From NCBI GenBank assembly GCA_951802425.1, contig OX637801.1, positions 2,728,001-2,792,000 on the forward strand: DNA of 64,000 nt. Direction: 5' to 3'. The notes beneath the pieces were generated by a model that saw nothing but the letters and a program-made list of their open reading frames with translations, did not search any database and had not been told where the DNA came from. The stretch comes from Clavaria fumosa (Eukaryota; Basidiomycota; Agaricomycetes; Agaricales; Clavariaceae). Shown here piece by piece: positions 10,448-19,811 of the stretch (position 1 is the first letter of the stretch; every line of letters begins with the position of its first letter). A program made the position numbers and the translations under genes.

Positions 10448-11861
10448 CGTTCCAATCATTGTTGAAATGGACACATCAGATTACGCGATTGCCACAATCC
10501 TGTCCATCGAATTTCCGGCATGAGAAATTCATCCAGTCGCATTCCATTCCTGCACTATGCACGCTGCGGAATTGGATTATGACATGCATGACAAGGAACT
10601 CTTAGCGATATTCGAGGCTTTCAAGGTCTGGCAACATTACCTCGAGGGATCCACATTTCCCGTACAGGTGTACACCAACCATAAAAACCTGGAATATTTC
10701 GGCACCACCCAGACTTTGACCCGATGTCAAGCCTGGTGGTCAGGGTACCTTTCTGCGTTTAATTTGGAAATCCGATTCTGCCCTGGAAAACTCAGAACCA
10801 AACCCAACACTCTGACCCGACGATGGGACATCTACCCTAAGGAGGGGGAAAGCGGATATGCCGATGTAAATCCGCACAATTTCCGACCCATATTCACACC
10901 AGAAAAGCTCACGGACGCCCTCCGGGAAGCACAAACCATGCTTCGATCCGTCCTCGTTATGGATGACCAACAACTCCGATCCGACATTCGGGACTCTCTT
11001 AGGAGCAACCCGATTGCCTGTGCGCGACTTGACGAAGTTCTCGCAGATCTGCACATCAAACCACGATGGTCCGTAGATGATACCAGACTTCTCCAATTGG
11101 ACAACCAGATTTATGTCCCTGATGTCTGAGACCTCCGACTTCGAGTCCTGCTGTACCAACATGACCACCCAGTCTCCGGCCATTTTGGACTCAACAGGAC
11201 ACTAGACCTGATCCACCAGGAATATATGTGGCCTGGCCTCCAAAAGTTCATCACAGAATACTGCAATTCCTGCACAAACTGCGGGAGATCTAAAGTCCCC
11301 TGGAATAAGCCCTATGGACTTCTCCAGCAACTTCCGAACCTGGAGAAACTGTGGAATTCAATTTCCATGGACTTCGTCGAAAAGCTACCCGAGTCCGGAG
11401 GATTTGCTTCCATCCTCGTAGTTGTCGACTGGCTGTCCAAGCAAGGGATCTTTATCCCGACACATGACACCATTACCTCCTTGGAATTGGTGAAACTTTT
11501 TGTTACTCATGTCTTTTCCAAGCACAGGATTCTGTCTCATGTAACATCCAACTGAGGTCCGGAGTTCGTCTCCCACTTTTTCCAGTCCCTGGGAAAAGCA
11601 CTCAGCATGAAATTACATTTCTCGTCCAGGCATCACCCCGAAGCCGACAAACAAACTGAGCATACTAACCAGACCCTAGAACAGTATCTCCAAGCGTACT
11701 GTAACTACCAACAGGATGACTGGTCCGACCTACTCCCACTTGTGGAATTTGTGTATAATAATGCCCTGAGTGTGACAACCAGAATTACTCTGTTCTTCGC
11801 GAACAAGGGATTCCACCTGAATCTTTCCATTTCCATTTCCGGCACCTTCTCTTCTGCCCGG
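10448..11861 (+). pseudogene. Element A RNase H and integrase (first part)
   Basis: RNase H is visible as EMDTSDYAIATIL, YDMHDKELLAIFEAF, YTNHKNLEYF and a FCPGK stretch. The integrase zinc finger follows (HPVSGHFG...CNSCTNC), then the core with DFVEKLP. The second catalytic region reads TSN-stop-GPEF, so the usual Asp is lost and a stop is present. TEHTNQ carries the Glu. Stops at about 11128 and 11553 break the frame. Element G2 interrupts the protein inside its C-terminal half at 11861, and the sequence continues at 32507. Confidence 0.85.
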
Positions 11862-11909
11862 TGTAGTAGGCTGTGCAGGTGTTGGCTGCAAATAGATGTT
11901 CGCAGCCGG
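11862..11909 (-). mobile_element. G2 3' LTR, piece 1
   Basis: These 48 bp starting tgtagtaggctgtgcagg match the first 48 bp of the LTR at 31601. They end in ccgg, the TSD of solo LTR a. Confidence 0.9.
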
Positions 11910-12826
11910 TGTAGTAGGCTGTACAGGTGTTGGCTGCAAATAGATGTTCGCAGCTGGGTTCTTCAGGGGGTCTTATTACACAACGGGTACACTAGACAGA
12001 ACTTTGGAGGATGTAGAGGTTGAGTGCAAAAGGTTCAGAGAGTGAAAATATACGTTGTCCGGAGTATCCGGTATCGGATCCGATAGAGTCCGATGTTTGG
12101 ATCGAAGGTTCGAGGGGCCGGCGACGACGAAGGCCAGCGGATCAATAGGTATGACGAAGGGTGAGCTTGCTAAAAATCACAGCACGATGTGGGCGTTCAA
12201 AAAGCTGGATTTCCATATAGTCCGGTACATACTTAAGTACATTTTTCTAAGTACAGCATACCCGATTCTACGGAAATCTCCGGAAGCTATAGAAGGCAGT
12301 GTGATATCGTACAAGGGGTCATATAGGGGTCTTTAATTTGTAAAGGAGTCATGCGGTTCGGAGGGAAGGAATATCCGATGACTAGCACATGTCTGGATCG
12401 CTCGTAAACTGAAGGAGAGTGTAGGTGGTACAGCAAAGGAGTACTAGGAACAAAGGGCAAGGCAGTGCAAAGGGTCTGAAACGTATCAATGAATGGATAC
12501 TTGAAAGGGATCAAAATATGAAATTTACAGCATGGTATATGAAATACGGGAATGGGAATGGAATAGTGAGTGCGTTGAGCGCTGACCATGCTGGAGTGAT
12601 GAAATGGAAAGGCATAGGCGGTGTGTGTGACCTGTGGGTTGTGATCATCATGGGGAATTAGAGACCGGAGAGTCCGATGTCAGATATTTATCGGATGTTC
12701 CGGATGTCGTCGGACAGTATCGGATCGTTATCGGATCACGTCGGGCGTAATTATCTTGGATGCCAAAATATCCGGATAGTCGATATCTGTTAAGTTTCCT
12801 TGTTTAAACAACATATCATCCTTACA
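11910..12826 (-). mobile_element. Solo LTR a (G family) nested in the G2 LTR
   Basis: This 917-bp LTR runs from tgtagtaggctg to atccttaca. It is flanked by ccgg at 11906-11909 and 12827-12830. Removing it rejoins gcagccgg to gttcttcagg, exactly as in the intact 906-bp LTR at 31601. It has no internal region, hence a solo LTR. Confidence 0.92.
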
Positions 12827-13103
12827 CCGGGTTCTTCAGGGGGTCTTATTACACAATGGGAACACTAGAAAGAACCTTGGAGGATGTAGAGGTTGAGTGC
12901 AAAAGGTTCAGAGAATAAGAATATACGTTGTCCAGAGTATCCGGTATCGGATCCGATAGAGTCCGATGTTCGGATCGAAGGTTCGAGGGGCCGGCGACGA
13001 CGAAGGCCAGTGGATCAATAGGTATGACGAAGGGTGAGCTTGCTAAAAATCACAGCACAATGTGGGTGTTCAAAAAGCTGGATTACCATAGAACCTGGTA
13101 CGT
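12827..13103 (-). mobile_element. G2 3' LTR, piece 2
   Basis: The sequence continues the G2 LTR from ccgggttcttcagg to cctggtacgt, where G1 begins. The last four bases, acgt (13100-13103), are repeated after G1 at 22940-22943. Confidence 0.9.
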
Positions 13104-14020
13104 TGTAGTAGGCTGAACTGGTGTTGGCTGCAACTAGGTGTTCGTGGCCTGGTTCTTCAGGGGGTCTCGTTTACACGACTGGGACACTAAACAGAACTTC
13201 GGAGGATATAGAGGTTGAGTTGTAAAAGGTTCAGAAAGTGAGAGTATACGTTGTCCGGAGTGTCTGGTGTTGGATCCGATAGGGTCCGATGTCTGGATCA
13301 AAAGTTCGAGGTGCCGGCGACGACGAAGGCCAGCGGATCGAGGGATACGACAAAGGGTGGGCTTTTTCGAGATCAAAGCAAGATGATGACGGTCCAAAAG
13401 CTTAATTCCCATAGAGTCCGGTATGTACTTATATACATTTTTCTAAGTACAGCATATCCAGTTCTACAGAAATGTCCGGAAGCTACAGAAGGCAATGTGA
13501 CATCGTGTACAAGGTCATGTAGGGGTCATAATCCATAATGGAATCATGCGGATCGGAGGAATGAAATATCCGATAACTAACATATGTCTGGACCGCTCAT
13601 AAAAGAAGGAAAGTGGGGCTGGTACAGCAAAGGGGTACTAGGAACAATGGACAAAGTACTGCAAAGGGTTTGAAACGTTTAAACGATTGAATGGTTGAAA
13701 GGGATCACAATATGAAATTTACAGCATGGTATATGAAATAAAGGAATGGGAATGGAATAGTGAGTATGTCGAGTGCTGACCATGCTGGAGTGATGAAATA
13801 GAAAGGCATGGGCGGTGTGTGTGACCTGCGGGCTGTGATCGTCACGGGGGATTGAAGATCGGAGAGGCCAATATCGGACATTTGTCGGATGTTCCGGATG
13901 TCGTCGGATAGTATCGGATCGTTATTGGATTGTATCAGACATAAATGCTTTGGATGCAAAAATATCCGGATAGTCAATATCTGTCGTGTTTCCATGTTTA
14001 AACAACACATTATCCTTACA
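13104..14020 (-). mobile_element. G1 3' LTR
   Basis: This is the left, downstream LTR of the minus-strand element, from tgtagtagg to atccttaca. TCGGA pentamers cluster at 13855-13925, and TCCGGA palindromes occur elsewhere. Confidence 0.9.
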
Positions 14021-14052
14021 ACGTACTTAAGTACATTTTCGTAAGTACAACA
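14021..14052. repeat. 32-bp copy of G1's right-hand flank, inside its left LTR
   Basis: The sequence acgtacttaag...gtaagtac lies between the end of the 3' LTR and the polypurine region, where G2 has nothing. It matches 22940-22971, the DNA just outside the opposite LTR, with one mismatch. Confidence 0.85.
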
Positions 14053-14202
14053 TTCTCCCGGGGGCTGAAAATGCAACCGCCCTCGGTTGCAACCAAATGG
14101 GGCCAAATAACCGTTTGTTGATCGTAAAGTACGTGTCGTGTCCATGCACACAGGTCCAAACACATACTTGTATTTTTCTTCAACCATCGCGATTCATCGA
14201 TC
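14053..14202 (+). promoter_or_regulatory. Polypurine tract and upstream region of the antisense gene, with CCG-N4-CGG hairpin
   Basis: The minus strand reads CCCCCGGGAGAA at the LTR side, the G1 polypurine tract. At 14073-14090 a 7-bp stem GCAACCG/CGGTTGC encloses CCCT, giving CCG-N4-CGG at 14077-14086. This is the everted CGG arrangement used by Leu3-type zinc-cluster proteins. The same block is kept in G2 at 23549-23566. The ATG of the antisense gene follows at 14203. Promoter function is inferred. Confidence 0.5.
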
Positions 14203-15691
14203 ATGGAAAACTTCGACACTGTAATTTTTCAAAACGTGGTTCAGGCCATGGTGGAAGCACAGGCCGTGGCTCCGGGGAACGTTTTACCTGAACGGGGCCA
14301 AGATGCTGAATACACGGAGTGGGTACGGGGGTACGGAGGGGATGCGGTGCGCAATAGTATTTTTTGTTTGTGGTGTTGAGCTGACATATATGTTTGTAGG
14401 ATGATTTTCTTGCCGGATATGTGGAGGTAGATGAGGGGCTCGTGGCCGTCGCGCAGAGGCTGAAGAAATGGAAGAAGCAGCGTGGTGAAGTATGGGCCGC
14501 CGAGCTGGCCGTGCAACAGGAGCGAACGGAGGCCGAAAAGCGTATTGCGGAGGAGAAAGCGCAGGTAGAGACGGAGGCGGAGAGGATTGCCGAGAAGAGG
14601 GCACGTCTTGCCCGGGCGCGCCTGATCGTTGTTAGTGACAGCGACGACGATGGCGAGGCGGCAGCGGCAACAACAACAACAACAACGGGGGCGGCGGAGT
14701 CCGGCACAATGGCAGCAGCAACGACGATGGTATCGCCGGACGCCGCGGAGCTGCGGAGGTGGAGACAGGAAAGGTACGGATGGCAGCGGCGGAAGATCGG
14801 GACGGTCATCGGACCGTGTGGGGAACCGACGGGGTGACGCCCGTCGGTGTTATCGAGGCGGCGGCAGTGAGTGCGGTGGCCGGGGGAGGCGAGCAGACGG
14901 TCGAGGAGCCCGTGCTGGTGCACCGGGACAGCGGACGGATGACAGCGACCCCGGTGTGGGTGGAGATCGCGAGGCGGAAGGCGGCGGAGCGGGGGCGAGG
15001 GAGGAGGAGCGGAGCGGGGGATGACATAAAGTCCCGGGCTGCGCGGCAGCCTGGAGATAAGGTGAGTGGTCGATTAAAATGTGTGAGGGTTTTAGGTGTC
15101 TGATCTAATGAATAGGAGCACCATCTGGGATGCGAGGAGTGCGCCAGGAAGCGGTGTGCGTGCTACGGAGTGGAGGGGATAGCGTGCCGGTGGTGCTGGT
15201 CATATAAGGTGTCGTGTAGTTTGTCGGCTGTGCGAGGTAAGTAATAATAGTTTCTTTCCGTGCTGAGGTGAATAATAGGTGAGTTTTCAGGGATGAAGTC
15301 GGAGAGGGCACCAGTGTCCGGGGTTGAGGGTGAGTTGAGGAGTTACCGGATCCATGTTGACTAATGTGTCCGAGCAGGTCCGAAGGTGGGGGAGGCGAGC
15401 GGCAGCAAGAGGCCAAGACGGGGTGCGACGCAAGCACCGGTTCGTGAGGAGACGACGCCGGAGGAGGAGGAGGATGAGATCGAGGAAGACGATAGCGTGG
15501 AGGTGGTGGAGGAGCCGCCGGCGAAGAGGAGGAAGGCGGAGGCAGGTCCCAGCCGGAAGGGAAAGGAGCGGGAGACGGCACCAGGGGTGTCCAGAAAGGA
15601 GGCGCTGGAGAGAGCGCTCCAGATGATGGAGAGGGGGGCGGATCAGGTGAGGGCTGGGGCGGAGCTTCTCCAGATGCTCCTTCTCGGCTAG
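14203..15691 (+). pseudogene. Antisense Zn2Cys6-like gene of G1, five exons
   Basis: The ATG at 14203 (MENFDT) starts a gene on the strand opposite G1 pol. Proposed introns are 14347-14399, 15062-15115, 15237-15290 and 15330-15377, all GT-AG and about 50 nt. Exon 2 encodes a Lys/Glu/Arg/Ala coiled-coil-like region and an acidic SDSDDD patch. Exon 3 encodes CEECARKRCAC and CRWCWSYKVSC separated by seven residues, which gives CX2CX6CX7CX2CX6C. Exon 5 holds an acidic stretch, a basic KRRK and a C-terminal helix (ERALQMMERGADQ). A frameshift near 14760 breaks exon 2. The likely role is nuclear DNA binding, inferred from cysteine spacing. The G2 copy confirms the exon structure. Confidence 0.65.
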
Positions 15692-15912
15692 TCATCCACT
15701 AAATACACAAATTTTTTCTTTGTTTTTGTTTTAATTTTATGTTTCGTTACTGAGTGGAAAAATAGGTGAGAAGTGTGAGACTGAGGTATAAAGTGAACGT
15801 TGGGTATAAAGTTTGGACTTGTCCGAAATTTCGATTTTTTTTTTTTTTTTTTTTTACGGTTGAAATCAATGTAAATTATGGAGGAATGAAGGATTGGATG
15901 GAAACAAAATGC
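15692..15912. other. Tail-to-tail spacer between the antisense gene and pol of G1
   Basis: The 220 bp contain T-rich tracts (an uninterrupted run of about 20 T at 15838-15856) and no ORF. The two coding units converge here, so their 3' untranslated ends could overlap. Confidence 0.6.
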
Positions 15913-17310
15913 TTAATGGCGAGGCCGAAGGTTCCGGGTTGCTCCAGAGCGTTGCGGAGGGGTTTCCAGAGTGTCGTTGTCAGCGGCTTCTTTATCGGAT
16001 TGATCAGATGGATCGGCCGCCTGGCTTTCCTCATCTTCGGTGTTGATAGAGTTATGTGACGTCTTGTGTGTTTGATTGTGAGGGACGTCCTCGTTTATCT
16101 CCATTGTTTGGTCGATGATAGCAGTGACCAGAATCGATGTTTGCGACCGCGGATAGTAGGGAATGATGCGGAAAGCTGCGTAGTGGATTTTGGAGACGGC
16201 GCCGTCGAGTTCCGAGAGGATGTATGCGCCGTATTGAGTTCGGCGGATGACGATCATCGGTCCGAAGAATTGCGGTTTTGTTTTCTGATTTAATTCCATT
16301 TCAACGGCCGAATTGTGGATCAATACCAACGATCCGGGTTGGAAGTTGTAATCGATAATAGACTTGTGGTGTGCGTCGATGAACTGCTTGACGGATTGTT
16401 TGCGGGCAGTGAGCACTTTATCAGCGATTGTTGCTAGATCTTCTTCTCGTTTTTGCAGTTGGCAGGCACGAAGGGCTATCAGTTCCGGAGTGGTCATCGG
16501 GGCATCGGCAGTCGGAATTAGATATGTTGCTTCGGATATGTCGAAAGGGAAAAGCGGTTCGACGCTGTGTGCGATGTAAAACAGAGAGTGACCGGTGGAT
16601 CGCTGGATTGTGGTTCGTTCTGCCCAAATGACCGAGGGTAAGATGTCCAGCCATTTCGATTCATCTCCGTCTGCTGCTTTGATTAATGACTCGCGGACTG
16701 ATCGGTGGGCACATTTGATGACGCCATTAGCGCGAGAATTGTATCCGGAAATACAGATGTGATGGATTCCATACTGCTTCTTGAGGAAATCAAGGGCTTT
16801 GATAAATGGGGCACTGTTATCCATGATGATCTCTTCTACTGCTCCCCATCGGCACAGTATATCTTCAAATATGAAGGTTCCGAGAAGTCGGGCGGTCTCG
16901 TTTCGTAGCGGTCTTGCTTCCGGGTATGTGGATAATGAGCATCGGGCGTGGACAAGAAGTCGGAAACCACGGGCTCTGGGAAGGAACATAGTATCAATGT
17001 GCGCTCGACGGAAAAGACCGGCCGGTGTAGCGACTGTCGGCGGAATGAATATCTTTCGGATTTGCCGAGTCTGACACTGGTGACAAGTTCGAACAAACCA
17101 CTTTATGTCTTGATCCAACATCGGCCACCAAAACCTATTTAAAAGATGTGTCCGGATAATGTAAATGCCCTTGTGGCCAAGTGAATCATGTGCCTCCGTG
17201 ATAATTGCAAACTGTTTGTGGTCCGGAGGTACTACCTGATGGCATCTGTTGGGTTGTCGGCGCCATAGCTTGTCATCAAGGATGAAGAACTCGGATGCTG
17301 AGCGGACTAA
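15913..17310 (-). pseudogene. G1 integrase
   Basis: The minus strand gives an HHCC zinc finger (AHDSLGHKG, CHQCQTRQ), then the core with IDTMFLP, a second region reading MDNSAPF (G2 has TDNGTPF) and GVIKCAH where G2 has GVIERAH. The catalytic Glu is thus Lys in G1, explained by GAA to AAA. A stop near 17309 corresponds to CGA in G2. The C-terminus is Ser/Asp/Glu-rich and has no obvious chromodomain. The function would be strand transfer of element cDNA, but this copy should be inactive. Confidence 0.85.
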
Positions 17311-18057
17311 TCATCGGAACTGGTTTGTGTCGGTGCCAGAAGGACGGATTGGATTTCGAAGGAAAGATTCAATTTTGCGGATTTGTTCTTCTCTTTTCTT
17401 AGCCACGTCAGATCGGGGTATAAGGGTGGCGGAGGATTCGTTCGGGGCCGGTGAATCATCGGATGGTAGCGTAGAATTGAGTAGCATCGATCCTGTGTAA
17501 ACTTTGAAGCCAGTATGGGCGATGCCGGCGAGCCGCGCCTCAGATAGATAGGAAGGTTCCGGTGCTCGATTCATGTGTTCCATGGTGAACACGTAGCTCC
17601 GATCGATCCATTCTTCGTGATCTTCGGATTCAGTATCTTCTTCACCATCTGCAGCACATCGGCGTGATAATCCGTCGGCTCCGGTGTGTTTATCTGCGGG
17701 AATGTGAACAAGGTTGAAATCGAAGAGTAGTATACCGGCAATCCATCGATTCATGGCAGCGTTTGGTTGAATGTCTGGATTGTTTAGCATGCCCTTAATG
17801 AATTTCGCATCCATTTCAACTGTAAATTTCAGAAGGCCGATAAGGTAAATCCGGTATGACCGAAGTGCATGGAAGAGTCCATATAATTCGATTTTTGCTT
17901 GAGAGTATCGGGCCTCACGTTCGTTCCACGTAATCGAACCGAATCTGGATGGGTATCGGATTCCATCTTGTCCGATTTGAAATAGTGCGAAGCCGACAGT
18001 GATGTTGGACGAGTCGACAGGCATAATCACAGGTCGTCCAGAGCGGTAATCGATCGG
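17311..18057 (-). pseudogene. G1 RNase H and connection domain
   Basis: The minus-strand frame runs through DSSNITVGFALFQIGQDG, YSQAKIELYGLFHALRSY and VEMDAKFIKGMLNNPD, ending in a variable acidic linker before the integrase. The layout matches an Agaricomycete gypsy family with an RNase H that carries this SQAK...ELYG variant. It follows RT without a gap, apart from a frame break at about 18057. Confidence 0.75.
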
Positions 18058-19158
18058 TCAGATAGCGGATGAGTTGAGAATCGCGTTTTTGAGTCGGTCC
18101 ATCAAATTTTGCTCTTCTTCTTCGAACCTGAATGGAACATCCTTGCAAGTTAGACTGACGAGAGGTCGGGCAAGTATGGCGTAGTTTTTAATGAATATCC
18201 GGAGCAGCCCGCATACACCTAAAAATGATCGGACATCTGTGAGTGTTCCGCAAGGAGGCCAGTCTCGGATGCGCTGAATATTGGAAGCGTCCGGAATTCG
18301 CCCTTCATATGTGCACATGTGTCCGGTAATGATTGCCTCAGGTGTGCAGATTGTCGTTTTCTTGCCATTAAAGGTTCCTCCGACTTTCTTGATTTGTTGG
18401 AGCACCCGATTGACGTTATTCAAATGTTCCCAAACAAACCGCCGTATTTGCGGATTCTCCGGGATCGTCTCGTAGGTGCCGTCCAGAAGCTCATATCGGG
18501 TTTCCGGGCCCTTGATCGCTACATCGTCTACGAATGGGATGGTTACGTGCGGAATTTCGTCTTGTAGTATATGCATGACGTCTCCATGCATAATCTGCGT
18601 CGCGTTGGTGTATCCCATGGGGATGCAAGTGAGTCGTTTGGCTCCGAGAGGGGTTTGAAAGGTGGTAAGGTCTCGGCTTCGCTCGTCCAGAGACCGCTGA
18701 TTGAAGGAGACGAAAAGGTCGAGTGATCCGTAGCATCCGCGTCCGGTGAATGATTCCGCAAAAACCTCCATTATCAGGGGAACCACGGAGTCGCCGATAG
18801 TGACTTTGTTCAATGGCTGGAGGTTGTGTACAAGTCGGAGAGACTTTCTGTCTTTCTTTAACACGCAAAACCACTGGGACTGATAGGAAGAGTTGGATTC
18901 TTCGTAGACTCCCACAGCTATCTTCTCTCGGATGACCTTCAGAACCTCATCGTAGATTCCAGGGGGGATCGGTATATTTTTGAAGATCCAGGGAATGTGT
19001 TCGACTGTCGGAATGATAATCGGATCGAAGTATTTTGCGTCGAATCGTCCTTTTTCGGTCTCTTTCCATGCAAAGGCATCTTCCTGGGCTTTAATAAGAT
19101 AGTGAACGAGTTTTTCTTCCTCCGGCCATAGAAATCTGGTGGGATTTGCGTTGTGCAC
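18058..19158 (-). pseudogene. G1 reverse transcriptase
   Basis: The frame of about 366 residues is intact here. Motifs are SSYQSQWFCVLKKD, LRLVHNLQPLNK, LDLFVSFNQRSLDE, LTTFQTPLGAKRLTCIPMGYTNA and the catalytic FVDDVAIKG, followed by the thumb and connection (FLGVCGLLRIFIKNY). The catalytic aspartate pair is retained, unlike in G2. Upstream coding is interrupted near 19200. Confidence 0.88.
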
Positions 19159-19159
19159 T

Positions 19160-19811
19160 TCTTTCTGGTCTTGAGTATATCGGAGACCAGGGGTGAAATC
19201 AGGGGGGTGTGTTGGAAGAATCAGGATATCGGCTAAGGGGTCCGGATGTCAGCGACGAACAATCCGAAATTCTTCGGGTACTGTTGCTTTGATCGGATTG
19301 ACGCGATTCGCGACTTTCTTGTATTTCTTTCCCAAGTAAACTGGAAAAACGGGGTCTGTAGATGGGGAATTTATTTCGGGAGTATTGTTGTACAAGGGAT
19401 TTGCGACATTTCGACGTGATGGTTCACATCCAATAGCAACTGGGGAATCAATGGAATCGAGAGAAACATCCGAGATACTGATACAAGGAAGGGGATCGAG
19501 GGGAACTAGATTTACAAAGGAAGACAATGAGGAATTGTGAACAGAAGTGGGGGGAATCGCTGGAGCCTCGTATCTGGGTATAGCTTCCGTGTCCACATTG
19601 ACCGGAGAAGAGTCTGTAAATCTGCGGATATTTGAGGCTCCAGCTCTCAAAAATCCGAATGCGGTTTCTTGTTCTTGAGGGTTTTGCGGATCGGGATTTG
19701 CTCTTTTGTTGGCACTATGATGCGTTGTCCTGTGTTTGGATCGTTTAGAATAAGGTCCTGGTCCCCGTGGGGATGGTCTATTGTCTGGGAACCGGTTAAC
19801 ATGAAAAACAG
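19160..19811 (-). pseudogene. G1 protease-RT linker
   Basis: The minus strand encodes a low-complexity linker (SPVNVDTEAIPRYEAPAIPP, PVYLGKKYKKVANRVNPIKA) that leads into RT. It is homologous to 28412-29227 in G2. Stops and frame changes separate it from both gag-protease and RT. Confidence 0.7.
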
